A program made the position numbers and the translations under genes. From Microvirga lenta (lineage in GTDB: Bacteria; Pseudomonadota; Alphaproteobacteria; Rhizobiales; Beijerinckiaceae), in NCBI RefSeq assembly GCF_020532555.1, contig NZ_JAJBBR010000002.1:186001-250000 (forward strand): 64,000 bases of DNA. Reading direction: 5' to 3'. Below are positions 1 to 9,778 of this stretch, piece by piece (within the stretch, counting starts at the first letter, position 1; the number at the start of each line of letters is the position of its first letter). The notes beneath the pieces are model-generated. The model was not told the origin of the DNA, ran no database searches, and was given only the letters and a program-made list of their open reading frames with translations.

Positions 1-1100
1 ATCATCGTCGCGGTAAGGAAAGTTCTGTTGGTGAACAGCGTGCCCTTCCAGCGCAGATAGACGCTCCACAGCCCGATCCCGAGCATCGCGAAACCGATGG
101 CGACCATGATGCGGAAGGAGAAGAAGACGGGCCAGACCGGCGGGCGCTCGTCGCGCGGCACGTCCTTCAGGCCCGGCACGACGCCGTCATAAGCGTGCGT
201 GAGGATCCAGCTTCCGATCTTCGGGATCGCAATCTCGTAATGGTTGGTCTCGGCCTCCTCGTCGGGGATGGCGAAGAGGCGAAGCGGCATGTTGGCCTGC
301 GTCTCCCAGTTGCCCTCGATGGCGGCGAGCTTGGTGGGCTGGTACTCCAGCACTCCGAGGCCGTGAAGGTCGCCGATCACGATCTGGATCGGCACGAAGA
401 TGGTGGCGAACCAGAGCGCCATGGACATGGAGCGCCGCGAGCCTGCGAGCTTCGCCTCGGGCGCATCGTGCGGATGGCGCAGCAGCATCCAGGCGGACAT
501 GCCCGCCACCGCGAAGGCGGTGGTGAGATAGCAGCCCATCACCATATGCGCGTAGCGATAGGGGAAGGACGGATTGAAGATGATGCTGAACCAGTCCACC
601 GGCACGGCCTTGCCGTTCTCGATCGCATAGCCGGCAGGCGTCTGCATCCAGGAATTGGCCGAGAGAATCCAGAAGGCGGACAACAGGGTGCCGAGCGCCA
701 CCATGCAGGTGGCGAAGAAGTGGAGCCTGTCGCCCACGCGCTCCCAGCCGAAGAGCATGATGCCGAGGAAGGCCGCTTCGAGGAAGAAGGCGGTGAACAC
801 CTCGTAGGCGATCAAGGGACCGAGCACGTTGCCGGTGAATTCGGAATAGCGCGACCAGTTCGTCCCGAACTGGTAGCTCATCACGATTCCCGACACCACA
901 CCGAGACCGAACGAGACCGCGAAGACCTTCACCCAGAAGCGGAAGAGGTTGCGGTAGAGCGGGTTGCCCGTGCGCAGCCAGTTGAATTCCAGCGCCGCTA
1001 GCCAGCTGGCGAGGCCGATGGTAAAGGCCGGAAAGATGATGTGGAAGGCAACCGTGAACGCGAACTGGATGCGCGAAAGCATCAGAGCGTCGAATTCCAT
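1..1100 (-). CDS. cydA: Cytochrome bd ubiquinol oxidase subunit I (3' end outside window)
   Basis: This is subunit I of a cytochrome bd-type quinol oxidase, an inner-membrane terminal oxidase that takes electrons from quinol and reduces oxygen to water. The frame runs from the ATG at 1100 off the left edge, so about 366 N-terminal residues are visible and the C-terminus is missing. His20 (FAFTVAFH) matches the conserved high-spin haem ligand. Glu100 and Glu108 (EVFTAFFLE) match the E. coli Glu99/Glu107 pair, and RYAHMVMG supplies the haem b558 histidine. Several hydrophobic helices follow. Subunit II (cydB) would lie further left. Whether it is a classical CydA or the cyanide-insensitive CioA type cannot be decided from this part. 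Confidence 0.95.
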   Translation of the reverse strand, partial: MEFDALMLSRIQFAFTVAFHIIFPAFTIGLASWLAALEFNWLRTGNPLYRNLFRFWVKVFAVSFGLGVVSGIVMSYQFGTNWSRYSEFTGNVLGPLIAYEVFTAFFLEAAFLGIMLFGWERVGDRLHFFATCMVALGTLLSAFWILSANSWMQTPAGYAIENGKAVPVDWFSIIFNPSFPYRYAHMVMGCYLTTAFAVAGMSAWMLLRHPHDAPEAKLAGSRRSMSMALWFATIFVPIQIVIGDLHGLGVLEYQPTKLAAIEGNWETQANMPLRLFAIPDEEAETNHYEIAIPKIGSWILTHAYDGVVPGLKDVPRDERPPVWPVFFSFRIMVAIGFAMLGIGLWSVYLRWKGTLFTNRTFLTATM

Positions 1101-1201
1101 TTCCGCTTCCCCTTGGTGTCCCTCCTGCTTTTAGGGCGCGCGCAGGCCGTGACCAGAGGCGCACGCGCTTGGCAGGGCTGCGGCACAGGAATAGATTCAA
1201 C

Positions 1202-2044
1202 CTAAATCGGACGCCATCCGGTGCTCAGGCGGGACAGCGCCTCCAGTTCGACCGCGTCGTGGCTGCAGAACGTTCTCACGCCGCTGCGCCGGTCGTTGGC
1301 GAGAGCACGCAGGCGCTCCTGGTTGCGAAGACGCGCCGGCCGGTCCACCTCCATCATCCGCTGATACGCGGCGAGGCCCGGCGTGCAGCGGGGCTCCGGA
1401 TCCATCTCGTGGCGATAGAAATAGGCATCGCCCGCATTGAGCAGCCAGCCCTCGGGCGTGCGGATGGCGACGCCCGCATGGCCTGTCGTGTGACCCGGGA
1501 GGGGAATCATCAGGATCTCGGGCGGCAGGCCGTCGAGGTCGCGCACCGCCTCGAACCCGAACCAGCGCTCGCCGCCGCGCTCATAGAAGCGCCAGTTGCG
1601 CACCTCGTCCCATTGCTCGGGACGATAGCGGCGGCGGTTGATGAAGCCGCGTCGCATTTCGGCCGCCTCCATCTCGGCCTGCAGCACATGGACGCGGGCC
1701 TCCGGAAAGTCCTCCAGCCCGCCGGCATGGTCGAAGTCGAGATGGGTCAGGACGATGTGGCGCACGTCGCGGGGCGAGAACCCGCGGCTGCGCACCTGTT
1801 CCAGCGCCGTGTAGCGGTGCTCGAACTGGATGCGGTTGAAGTGAATGAAGAACGGGCTCAGCCGCTCGTAGGGCCGCTCCACGTCCCGCGTGCCGAAGCC
1901 CGTATCCACCAGCACGAGGCCGCCATCCGTCTCGACCAGGAGGCAGTGGCAGACGAGCTGTCCCGCGAACCCACGGCTGACGCCGTCCATGAGCCGTCCG
2001 CCGACCGGACACATGCAGCCGCAATTGAGGTGGTGGACGCGCAT
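1202..2044 (-). CDS. Metallo-beta-lactamase fold hydrolase, lactonase-like
   Basis: This 280-residue protein has a metallo-beta-lactamase fold and probably hydrolyses an ester or lactone with two metal ions. The metal signature THLDFDHAGG is the lactonase-type variant of HxHxDH. A later GDAYFY supplies the bridging Asp and SHDAVE a C-terminal His. The ATG at 2044 is preceded by GAGG at good spacing and gives the usual N-terminus (MRVHHLNCGCMCP), so I prefer it to a TTG 33 bases upstream. N-acyl-homoserine lactonases (AttM/AiiA type) are the nearest characterised relatives by motif, but the real substrate is unknown. Confidence 0.85.
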   Translation of the reverse strand: MRVHHLNCGCMCPVGGRLMDGVSRGFAGQLVCHCLLVETDGGLVLVDTGFGTRDVERPYERLSPFFIHFNRIQFEHRYTALEQVRSRGFSPRDVRHIVLTHLDFDHAGGLEDFPEARVHVLQAEMEAAEMRRGFINRRRYRPEQWDEVRNWRFYERGGERWFGFEAVRDLDGLPPEILMIPLPGHTTGHAGVAIRTPEGWLLNAGDAYFYRHEMDPEPRCTPGLAAYQRMMEVDRPARLRNQERLRALANDRRSGVRTFCSHDAVELEALSRLSTGWRPI

Positions 2045-2114
2045 TTTTCGAGCCTCGCCGGATGGGGATATGACCAAGCCGTAACGCGAGGAGCGAGGAA
2101 AATGTTCGAGGCCG

Positions 2115-3272
2115 TCAGGCCCGCATCTCCTGCTGGCCCTGGGCCGAATGCGCCTTGCGCTTCCGGGACGCCTTGCGCTTGGTGGTTTCGATCTCCTGCG
2201 ACAGGCGGGCCTGCAGCAGGGACAGGACGGCCGCCTCCTCGGGCCTGAGGCCGTCGAGATTGTCCCGCAGCTCGGCCTCGACCTCCTCCTTCAGCTCCAG
2301 CAGCAGCGATCCTTCGAGATAGCAGCTGAACACTTCCGGATGCACGTAGCACTTGCGGCAGATGGTGGGCGTGTTGCCGAGGCGCGTCGAGACCTGCTCG
2401 ATCGCCTGCCGGATGTTCTTCTTGGCCTTGGCCTCGCTGTCGAATTCCTCGAATTCGGCGAGCGCCAGCGCGGCGAGAACCGTGCCGGCCCAGGTGCGGA
2501 AATCCTTGGCGGTGATGTCCCGCCCCGTCACCTCCTTGAGATAGGCGTTCACGTCGGCGGAGGTCACGGATTGCTGCTCGCCCTCCTCGTCCAGGTATTG
2601 GAAGAGATCCTGACCCGGCAGGTCCTGGCAGGCCTTCACGATCTTGGCGATGCGCCGGTCCTTCACGGAGAGCCGCCAGCTCTTGCCGCTCTTGCCCTTG
2701 AACTGAAAGCGCAGTTCCGTGCCGTCCACCTTCACGTGCGGGTCGCGCAGGGTGGTGAGCCCGTAGCTCTTGTTCTGCTTGGCATAGTCGGAATTGCCCA
2801 CGCGGATGAGCGTGTTCTCGAGAAGGTGGACCACGGTGGCCAGCACCTTCTCGCGCGGCAGACCGCGCTGGCTCATGTGCTCGTCGATGGTCTTGCGGAT
2901 CGCAGGCAGGGCATGCGCGAACTCGATCATGTGCTCGAACTTCGTGCTCTCCCGGATCTCGCGGAAGGCCGGATGGTAGCGGTACTGCTTGCGGCCCTTG
3001 GCGTCGCGGCCGGTCGCCTGGATGTGCCCGTTGGGCTTGGGGCAGATCCAGACATCCGTGTAGGCAGGCGGGATCGCGAGGGAGCGGATGCGCGCCAGCG
3101 TGTCCTTGTCGTCGATCTTCCTTCCATCCGGCCCCTGGTAGGTGAAGCCCTTGCCGGACTTCCTGCGCCGGATGCCGGGCTCCTCGTCGGACACGTAGAG
3201 AAGCCCTGCCGTCTCCGCCGCATCGCGCGGGTCGACGACGTTTTCGGACGAGGTGTTCGGATCCAGCAACAT
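2115..3272 (-). CDS. DNA topoisomerase IB
   Basis: This is a poxvirus/Deinococcus-type type IB topoisomerase that relaxes supercoils through a transient 3'-phosphotyrosyl link. It has 385 residues, normal for bacterial members. The N-terminal part carries the family block around GKGFTYQGPDGRKI. The catalytic domain shows RVGNSDYAKQNKSYGLTTLR, KDFRTWAGTVLAA and RLGNTPTICRKCYVHP, in which Tyr309 is the expected nucleophile. The C-terminus is Lys/Arg-rich. The ATG at 3272 was chosen because an in-frame extension upstream has no family-like sequence and would run across the neighbouring transporter gene. It is a stand-alone gene, 29 bases downstream of that transporter on the same strand. Confidence 0.93.
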   Translation of the reverse strand: MLLDPNTSSENVVDPRDAAETAGLLYVSDEEPGIRRRKSGKGFTYQGPDGRKIDDKDTLARIRSLAIPPAYTDVWICPKPNGHIQATGRDAKGRKQYRYHPAFREIRESTKFEHMIEFAHALPAIRKTIDEHMSQRGLPREKVLATVVHLLENTLIRVGNSDYAKQNKSYGLTTLRDPHVKVDGTELRFQFKGKSGKSWRLSVKDRRIAKIVKACQDLPGQDLFQYLDEEGEQQSVTSADVNAYLKEVTGRDITAKDFRTWAGTVLAALALAEFEEFDSEAKAKKNIRQAIEQVSTRLGNTPTICRKCYVHPEVFSCYLEGSLLLELKEEVEAELRDNLDGLRPEEAAVLSLLQARLSQEIETTKRKASRKRKAHSAQGQQEMRA

Positions 3273-3301
3273 GACGCGCCTTGGGTTCGGCAGGGGAAGG
3301 G

Positions 3302-3619
3302 TCAACCGGACCGCGCCATCCCCGGTTCCCTCTGCGTTGCCGCAGCCCTGGCGCCCTGCCGGTCGTTGCGGATCTTCAGGACGAGGATCGTGGCGCTCAT
3401 GCCGAGGCTCAGGAGGTTGAAGACGATGAGCGGCAGGCTTCCGAGCAGGAATCCGTAGATCGTCCACAGGACGAAGGCCGTGACGGTCACGATGTACATG
3501 CGCTTGGAGATCGCCGCCGTGTCCCGCTCCCGCCACGCCTTGAGAACCTGGGGCGCGAAGCTCGACGTCGACAGGAGACCCGCTGTCGTGCCCAGGATCG
3601 TCGGCAACCATTCGTTCAT
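3302..3619 (-). CDS. SemiSWEET-type sugar transporter (PQ-loop protein)
   Basis: This 105-residue integral membrane protein has three predicted transmembrane helices and the N-terminal PQ-loop signature (STSSFAPQVLKAW). That is the size and pattern of bacterial SemiSWEETs, which work as homodimers and move small sugars across the inner membrane by facilitated diffusion. The charged tail after ILVLKIRN is not part of the transport fold. It lies directly upstream of topoisomerase IB on the same strand. The substrate cannot be inferred. Confidence 0.85.
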   Translation of the reverse strand: MNEWLPTILGTTAGLLSTSSFAPQVLKAWRERDTAAISKRMYIVTVTAFVLWTIYGFLLGSLPLIVFNLLSLGMSATILVLKIRNDRQGARAAATQREPGMARSG

Positions 3620-3751
3620 GCGCGTCTCCGTTCTCGCGGCTCACGGCAACGGACCATGGAGCGGGAGGGTTCCGGCGCATCGAGCGTCAAACCGTCTCCC
3701 CTTCCGGGCAAAATGCTCTAGAAGAACCGGGACCCTCATTCTGGATTGCCC

Positions 3752-4903
3752 GTGCCCTCTTCGCTTCCTCCCGATGTTCAAGGCCGCAAGCTCGTCTTCG
3801 TCGTCACCGAAGACTGGTTCTTCGCCTCGCATTTCCTGCCCATGGCCCGTGCGGCGCGGGAACTCGGCCTCGCGGTCACCGTGGTCACCCGCGTGCGCGC
3901 CCACCGGGAAGCCATCGAGGCGACGGGCGCGAAGGTGGTTCCCCTGCAGGCGGAGCGCCGGAGCCTCAACCCCATGACGGCGGGCTATGCCGCCGGCCAG
4001 CTCGCCTCGATCCTCAAGGCCGAGAAGGCGGACCTCGTCCATTGCATCGCGCTGCGGGGCATCCTGACCGGCGGCTTCGCGGCCGGCATGGCCGGGGTGG
4101 GGCGCCGGGTCTACGCCCTGACCGGCCTCGGCTTCATCGGCGCGCGCACGGACACCGTCGGCCGTCTCGCCCAGCGCGCCATCCGCCTGCTGGTGCGCGG
4201 CCTGGAGACGCGGGGGACCCGCTATCTGTTCGAGAACACGGACGATCCCAGGCTGATCGGCCTCGACCCGGCGGGGCCGAACGTCACCATCGTGGGCGGA
4301 GCCGGCATCGATCCGGAAGCCTTGAAGCCCGCTCCCCTGCCCCCGCAGCCGCCCCTCAGGGTCGCCGTCGTCGCCCGGATGCTCTGGTCTAAAGGCGTCG
4401 ATCTCGCGGTCGAGGCGGTGCGGCAGGCCCGGGCGCGGGGCGCAGCCGTCGAGCTGTCCCTCTACGGCGCCCCCGATCCCTCCAATCCCAAGGCCATTCC
4501 GGAAAAGACCCTGAAGGAATGGGCGGCCGAGCCCGGAATCTCCTGGCACGGGGCGACCCGGGACGTGGCCGCCGTCTGGCGCGGCCACCACGTGGCCTGC
4601 CTGCCCTCGCGCGGCGGCGAGGGCCTGCCGCGCACCCTCCTGGAGGCCGCCTCCTGCGGCCGCGCCATCCTGACCACCGACGTGCCGGGCTGCCGTACCC
4701 TCGTCCGCCACGGGGTGGAGGGAATGCTCGTTCCCGCCGGGAATGCGGCCGATCTGGCCGATGCCCTGACCGACCTCGCCGGCGATCCCGAACGGGTGGC
4801 CCGCCTGGGCGAAGCCGCCCGCGCCCGCGTGCTCGACGGCTTTACGGAGCGGGACGTGATGGAGGCCGTCAAACGGCTCTACGTGTCGGCCCTGACCTCA
4901 TGA
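3752..4903 (+). CDS. Glycosyltransferase family 4 protein
   Basis: This is a GT-B fold glycosyltransferase (GT4 / glycosyl transferases group 1) that would move a sugar from a nucleotide-sugar donor to a lipid or polysaccharide acceptor. The N-terminal Rossmann half starts at KLVFVVTEDWFFASHFLP. The C-terminal donor-binding half has RVAVVARMLWSKGVD and the retaining-enzyme block SRGGEGLPRTLLEAASCG. The start is uncertain: GTG at 3752 or TTG at 3746, neither with a strong ribosome site and no early ATG. Its last bases overlap the ATG of the next gene (ATGA), so the two are probably translationally coupled. The acceptor is unknown. Confidence 0.85.
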   Translation: MPSSLPPDVQGRKLVFVVTEDWFFASHFLPMARAARELGLAVTVVTRVRAHREAIEATGAKVVPLQAERRSLNPMTAGYAAGQLASILKAEKADLVHCIALRGILTGGFAAGMAGVGRRVYALTGLGFIGARTDTVGRLAQRAIRLLVRGLETRGTRYLFENTDDPRLIGLDPAGPNVTIVGGAGIDPEALKPAPLPPQPPLRVAVVARMLWSKGVDLAVEAVRQARARGAAVELSLYGAPDPSNPKAIPEKTLKEWAAEPGISWHGATRDVAAVWRGHHVACLPSRGGEGLPRTLLEAASCGRAILTTDVPGCRTLVRHGVEGMLVPAGNAADLADALTDLAGDPERVARLGEAARARVLDGFTERDVMEAVKRLYVSALTS

Positions 4904-5559
4904 TCGCGGATCCGGTCGCCTTCATCCGTGCCGAAACCCGCCTGCGGCCCGTGCCGCACGCGCCGGAACTCGTCCTGCACGTGGCCGACGAGGCCACCGA
5001 GCTCTGGCAGAAAACGGAGGAGGAGCTCGGACGGATCGGCCTGCCGCCGCCCTTCTGGGCCTTCGCCTGGGCGGGCGGACAGGCGCTCGCCCGCTACATC
5101 CTCGACAATCCGGAAACCGTGCGGGGACGGCGGGTGCTGGACTTCGCGTCCGGATCGGGCCTGGTGGCCATCGCGGCCATGAAGGCGGGCGCGGCCCAGG
5201 TGACGGCCTGCGACATCGACCCCTTCGCCATCGCGGCCATGGGGCTCAATGCAGAGGCCAACGGGGTCGGGATCGAGCCCGTCCAGGCCGATCTCGTGGG
5301 GCAGGACCAGGGCTGGGACACGGTGCTCGCCGGCGACATCTGCTACGAGCGGGACCTGGCGCAGCGGGTGACCGACTGGCTCTTCGCCCTGAACGGGCGC
5401 GGCGCGACGGTTCTCATCGGCGATCCGGGCCGCAGCTATCTGCCCCTGGAGCGCCTGCAGAGGCTTGCCCTCTACGAGGTGCCCGTGACCCGGACCCTCG
5501 AGGATTCCGAGATCAAGAAGTCGAGCGTCTGGCGCTTCAGAACGCCCGGCGAAGCGTGA
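4900..5559 (+). CDS. Class I SAM-dependent methyltransferase (ETFB-lysine methyltransferase-like)
   Basis: This 219-residue protein is a class I methyltransferase. Motif I is VLDFASGSGLVAIAAMKAGA, the acidic end of strand 2 is TACDIDPFA, and LAGDICYE is the post-I block. The N-terminal LPPPFWAFAWAGGQALARY is typical of the METTL20/nicotinamide-N-methyltransferase-like group, whose bacterial members methylate lysines of the electron-transfer flavoprotein beta subunit. That substrate is an inference from family membership. The ATG lies inside the stop codon of the glycosyltransferase gene (ATGA overlap). Confidence 0.82.
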   Translation: MIADPVAFIRAETRLRPVPHAPELVLHVADEATELWQKTEEELGRIGLPPPFWAFAWAGGQALARYILDNPETVRGRRVLDFASGSGLVAIAAMKAGAAQVTACDIDPFAIAAMGLNAEANGVGIEPVQADLVGQDQGWDTVLAGDICYERDLAQRVTDWLFALNGRGATVLIGDPGRSYLPLERLQRLALYEVPVTRTLEDSEIKKSSVWRFRTPGEA

Positions 5560-5609
5560 TTCTTTGGGGCTCCGGCCGGTGAAAAGATATTTTATTCGCC
5601 CCCACCCCC

Positions 5610-5640
5610 TATGAAAACGTAGTGATATAACCTATATAAA
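5610..5640. promoter_or_regulatory. AT-rich promoter/operator candidate upstream of zur
   Basis: A short AT-rich island (core TGATATAACCTATATAAA, about 5626-5643) interrupts otherwise GC-rich DNA upstream of the Fur-family gene. Its partly symmetrical TATAAC/TATATA content resembles Zur-type operators and a -10 region, so it may hold the zur promoter with an autoregulatory site. This is by inspection only. Confidence 0.3.
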
Positions 5641-5762
5641 TACGGTGCATTCTTCAGGGTTATTCGAATTCTGCCCCCAACCGTCCATGATGAGTGATCA
5701 CCATGCCCCATACTGTATCATATAAGAACTACGAGCATCATACCGGCACCCGGGCTCAGGCC

Positions 5763-6230
5763 ATGGCGCCGTCCAAGGAAACGGCGCAGGCCCTTGCCCG
5801 GGCGGAAACGATCTGCCGGGCCCATGGCGTCCGCCTGACGACGATCCGCCGGACCGTCCTGGAGGCGCTCTACTCCAGCCAGAAGCCGCTGGGCGCCTAT
5901 GAACTGGCGGACCTCCTGGCCTCGAACGCCCGGCGCATGGCGCCGATCACGGTCTATCGCGCCCTGGACTTCCTGATCGAACAGGGACTGGCGCACCGTC
6001 TGGCGAGCCGGAACGCCTATATCAGCACCCTCCACGACGACGGCAGCCAGGAGGCGACGGCGTATCTGATCTGCGACGGCTGCGGCACGGTCGAGCCGGC
6101 TTCCTCGGCCGCCTTCGCGGGCGCCCTCTCCGATCTCCTGTCCCGGGCCGATTTCGAGCCGCGGGCGAAGGTCCTGGAGGTCGCCGGCCATTGCAGCCGC
6201 TGCCAGGGCCATGGCCACGGGCGCCACTGA
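5763..6230 (+). CDS. zur: Fur-family zinc uptake regulator Zur
   Basis: This is a zinc-responsive repressor of the Fur family. The N-terminal winged helix (VRLTTIRRTVLEALY ... MAPITVYRALDFLIEQG) is followed by the dimerisation domain, with metal-binding pairs in CDGCG and CSRCQ and a His-rich tail (GHGHGRH). I chose the ATG at 5763 because MAPSKETAQALARAETIC lines up with the N-terminus of E. coli Zur. In-frame ATG 5703 and GTG 5694 would add 20 or 23 residues. An overlapping 12-codon frame (5687-5725) precedes this start. No znuABC genes are adjacent, so it probably acts in trans, and it is followed by ispG. Confidence 0.85.
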   Translation: MAPSKETAQALARAETICRAHGVRLTTIRRTVLEALYSSQKPLGAYELADLLASNARRMAPITVYRALDFLIEQGLAHRLASRNAYISTLHDDGSQEATAYLICDGCGTVEPASSAAFAGALSDLLSRADFEPRAKVLEVAGHCSRCQGHGHGRH

Positions 6231-6327
6231 GCGATCCGTCGGCGGGCCAAGAGGCCGCGCTTGACGAACGAGGGTTTTGGCATCAGCTAATCCACGGCAG
6301 CGGGCCGCTGCAGCCGTGGATCAGCAT

Positions 6328-7617
6328 ATGACTTCCAGCACCCTGTCTCCCGAGATCCGGACCTCCGCCGAGGTCCTGGCGGGCCCCGCCCCGCGCCATC
6401 GCACGGTCGGCGTGCGGGTCGGCTCCGTCACGGTCGGCGGAGGCGCTCCGGTGGTCGTCCAGTCCATGACCAACACCGACACGGCGGACGTGGACGCGAC
6501 CGTCGCCCAGGTGGCGGCGCTCGCCCGCACCGGCTCGGAGATCGTCCGCATCACCGTGGACCGCGACGAGGCCGCGGCGGCCGTGCCGAGGATCCGGGAG
6601 CGGCTCGACCGGCTCGGCGTCACCGTTCCGCTCGTCGGCGACTTCCACTACATCGGCCATCAGCTCCTTGCCGACCATCCGGCCTGCGCCGAAGCCCTCG
6701 ACAAGTACCGGATCAACCCGGGCAATGTGGGCTTCAAGGAGAAGAAGGACCGGCAGTTCGGCGCGATCGTCGAGCAGGCGATCAAGCACGGCAAGGCCGT
6801 GCGCATCGGCGCCAACTGGGGCTCCCTCGACCAGGAGCTCCTGACCCACCTGATGAACGAGAACGCGGCCTCGGCCAACCCGCGCGACATGCGCTGGGTC
6901 ACCCGCGAGGCCATGATCCAGTCCGCCCTCCTCTCGGCGGCCCGCGCCGAGGAGATCGGCCTCGGGCGCGACCGGATCATCCTGTCGGCCAAGGTCTCGG
7001 CCGTTCAGGACCTGATCGCCGTGTACCAGGAACTGGCCCGCCGCTCCGATTATGCCATTCATCTGGGCCTGACCGAGGCCGGCATGGGCTCGAAGGGCAT
7101 CGTCGCCTCCTCGGCCGCCATCGGCATCCTGCTCCAGCAGGGCATCGGCGACACGATCCGCTTCTCCCTGACGCCGGAACCCGGCGGCGACCGGACCCTC
7201 GAGGTCAAGGCGGCCCAGGAACTGCTCCAGACCATGGGCTTTCGCACCTTCGTGCCGCTGGTGGCCGCCTGCCCGGGCTGCGGACGCACCACCTCGTCGG
7301 TGTTCCAGGAGCTGGCGCAGGACATCCAGTCGTGGATTTCCACGTCGATGCCGGAATGGCGCCGGCAATATCCGGGCGTGGAGAACCTGAACGTGGCGGT
7401 CATGGGCTGCATCGTGAACGGCCCCGGCGAGTCCAAGCACGCCAATATCGGCATCTCTCTGCCGGGGACAGGCGAGCAGCCGGCCGCCCCGGTCTTCATC
7501 GACGGCCGGAAGGCCCTGACCCTGCGTGGCCCGACGCTGGCCCAGGACTTCCAGAAACTGGTGCTCGACTATATCGAGAAAAACTACGGCCAGGCGGGGC
7601 GGGACGCTGCGGAATAG
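6328..7617 (+). CDS. ispG: 4-hydroxy-3-methylbut-2-en-1-yl diphosphate synthase IspG
   Basis: IspG is an iron-sulfur enzyme of the MEP isoprenoid pathway that converts MEcPP to HMBPP. The 429-residue protein shows the TIM-barrel start [32 protein letters not shown] and the 4Fe-4S cysteines in CPGCGRT and [10 protein letters not shown]. It is the one-piece proteobacterial form. An upstream TTG in frame (6277) would add unrelated residues, so the ATG at 6328 is preferred. The polyprenyl synthase further along (10352-11278) acts later in the same pathway. Confidence 0.96.
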   Translation: MTSSTLSPEIRTSAEVLAGPAPRHRTVGVRVGSVTVGGGAPVVVQSMTNTDTADVDATVAQVAALARTGSEIVRITVDRDEAAAAVPRIRERLDRLGVTVPLVGDFHYIGHQLLADHPACAEALDKYRINPGNVGFKEKKDRQFGAIVEQAIKHGKAVRIGANWGSLDQELLTHLMNENAASANPRDMRWVTREAMIQSALLSAARAEEIGLGRDRIILSAKVSAVQDLIAVYQELARRSDYAIHLGLTEAGMGSKGIVASSAAIGILLQQGIGDTIRFSLTPEPGGDRTLEVKAAQELLQTMGFRTFVPLVAACPGCGRTTSSVFQELAQDIQSWISTSMPEWRRQYPGVENLNVAVMGCIVNGPGESKHANIGISLPGTGEQPAAPVFIDGRKALTLRGPTLAQDFQKLVLDYIEKNYGQAGRDAAE

Positions 7618-7803
7618 CTGGCAAAGCCTTTATTCCCAAAGGGACTCCGTCTCGAATTCCGTTTTACGGCCGGGCGCAATGTGCTAAAGAGCCGCCGCGC
7701 CGGCACGGACGGCCGCCGCGTCCAGCGAGGAAGGGCTCCCTTCGTCGTTTCGTAACGCAGTTGAACAAGGGCCGTCTGCGGATCCATCCGCAAAGTAGAT
7801 CAT

Positions 7804-9735
7804 ATGGCAGATCAACACGCTGTCGCCCCCGGGCACGCCGATTCCGTCGCGCCGGAGGCCACTCTCCCCGAAAACCATGCTCATGCAGGCTTCTGGACGC
7901 TTGTGCTCGGAGCCATCGGCGTGGTCTTCGGGGACATCGGCACGAGCCCGCTCTACGCCTTCAAGGAATCGGTCGCCGCCGCCGCCGCCGGCGGGCCCGT
8001 GACGCGCGACATCATCCTGGGCGTCCTGTCCCTGATCCTGTGGTCCCTCGTCCTGGTGGTGACCGCGAAATACGTGTTCATCCTCCTGCGCGCCGACAAC
8101 CGCGGCGAGGGCGGAACGCTCACCCTGGTGGCCCTGGCCCAGCGGGCCACCCGGCAGAGGCGCGGCATCGTCCTGATGCTCGGCATCGTCGGCGCCGGGC
8201 TCTTCTACGGCGACGCGGTTCTCACGCCCGCCATCTCGGTCCTCTCGGCGGTCGAAGGGCTGAAGCTCGTCGCCCCGACCCTGGAATCCTACGTGGTGCC
8301 CGTCACCCTGGCGATCCTGACCGCGCTCTTCCTCGTCCAGAGCCGGGGAACGGGGCGGGTCGCGGCCTTCTTCGGGCCGATCATGCTGGTCTGGTTCGCC
8401 GCCCTGGCCCTGGCCGGGGGCCTGCACATCGCGGACGATCCGACGGTGCTGACGGCGATCAATCCGCTGCACGGCATCCAGTTCTTCTACTATCATCCCA
8501 GCGTTTCGCTGGCGGTGCTCGGAGCCGTCTGTCTGGCGGTGACCGGCGCCGAAGCCCTTTATGCGGATCTCGGCCATTTCGGCGCCAAGCCGATTCGCAG
8601 CGCCTGGCTCTACATCGTCTTCCCGGCCCTCGTGATCAATTATTTCGGCCAGGGCGCCATGGTCCTGTCCCATCCCGAGACGGCCGAATCGCCCCTGTTC
8701 CGCCTCGTGCCGGACTGGGCCCTCGTTCCGATGATCATCCTGGCGACGCTCGCCACCATCATCGCCAGCCAGGCCGTCATCACCGGCGCCTTCTCCCTGA
8801 CGCGGCAGGCCGTGCAGCTCGGCCTTCTGCCCCGGCTCGAGATCCGCTTCACCTCGGAGACGCACCAGGGCCAGATCTACCTGCCCAAGGTGAACACGTT
8901 CCTGCTGTTCGGCGTGATCGTCCTCGTCCTGATCTTCGGTTCGTCGAGCAACCTGTCCCATGCCTACGGCGTGTCCGTCTTCGGCGCCATGTCGGTGGAC
9001 GCGATCCTGGCAATCATCGTGATCTGGAAGGGCTGGCGCTGGACGCTCGGCCTGACGCTCGTGGTGATGCTGCCCTTCCTGTTCATCGATCTGGCCTTCT
9101 TCGGCGCCAACCTGCTGAAGGTCTTCACGGGCGGCTACGTGCCGATCATCCTCGCCTCCGTCCTCATCACGGTGATGTGGACTTGGGTGAAGGGCACCGG
9201 AATCCTGTTCGAGAAGACCCGCAAGATCGACGTGCCCTTCCTCGAACTGGTGAAGATGCTGGAGAAGAGCCCGCCGCACCGGGTGAAGGGCACCGCCGTC
9301 TTCCTGACGAGCGATCCCGATACGGCCCCGGCGGCCCTGCTGCACAACCTCAAGCACAACAAGGTGCTGCACGAGAAGAACGTCATCCTGACCGTGAAGA
9401 GCGAGGACGTGCCCCGGGTAGAGGACGAGGACCGCGTGAGCATCGAGGACGTGGGCGACTCGTTCTGGCGCATCCAGTTGAACTACGGCTACATGGAGAC
9501 GCCCAACATCCCGCGCGGCCTCGCCATCCTGCGCAAGCAGGGCTTCAAGTTCGACATCATGGCGACGTCGTTCTTCCTCTCGCGCCGCTCGATCCGCCCC
9601 GCCACCCATTCGGGCATGCCGCTCTGGCAGGACAAGCTGTTCATCAGCCTGGCCAAATCGGCGAGCGACGCCACGGACTTCTTCCAGATCCCCACCGGGC
9701 GCGTGGTCGAGGTCGGAACGCAGGTGACCGTCTAA
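7804..9735 (+). CDS. kup: Low-affinity potassium transporter Kup
   Basis: Kup is a potassium/proton symporter of the KUP/HAK/KT family in the inner membrane. The 643-residue protein begins its membrane part with the family signature [17 protein letters not shown], followed by about twelve hydrophobic helices. A soluble C-terminal domain of about 150 residues starts near [15 protein letters not shown]. Length is normal. The ATG at 7804 has no strong ribosome site directly upstream. The 186 bases before it contain no gene that I can support. Confidence 0.96.
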   Translation: MADQHAVAPGHADSVAPEATLPENHAHAGFWTLVLGAIGVVFGDIGTSPLYAFKESVAAAAAGGPVTRDIILGVLSLILWSLVLVVTAKYVFILLRADNRGEGGTLTLVALAQRATRQRRGIVLMLGIVGAGLFYGDAVLTPAISVLSAVEGLKLVAPTLESYVVPVTLAILTALFLVQSRGTGRVAAFFGPIMLVWFAALALAGGLHIADDPTVLTAINPLHGIQFFYYHPSVSLAVLGAVCLAVTGAEALYADLGHFGAKPIRSAWLYIVFPALVINYFGQGAMVLSHPETAESPLFRLVPDWALVPMIILATLATIIASQAVITGAFSLTRQAVQLGLLPRLEIRFTSETHQGQIYLPKVNTFLLFGVIVLVLIFGSSSNLSHAYGVSVFGAMSVDAILAIIVIWKGWRWTLGLTLVVMLPFLFIDLAFFGANLLKVFTGGYVPIILASVLITVMWTWVKGTGILFEKTRKIDVPFLELVKMLEKSPPHRVKGTAVFLTSDPDTAPAALLHNLKHNKVLHEKNVILTVKSEDVPRVEDEDRVSIEDVGDSFWRIQLNYGYMETPNIPRGLAILRKQGFKFDIMATSFFLSRRSIRPATHSGMPLWQDKLFISLAKSASDATDFFQIPTGRVVEVGTQVTV

Positions 9736-9778
9736 GGCGTTGTGGTCCGGGCGGTCCGGTGCCACTCTGGCGGCCGCC

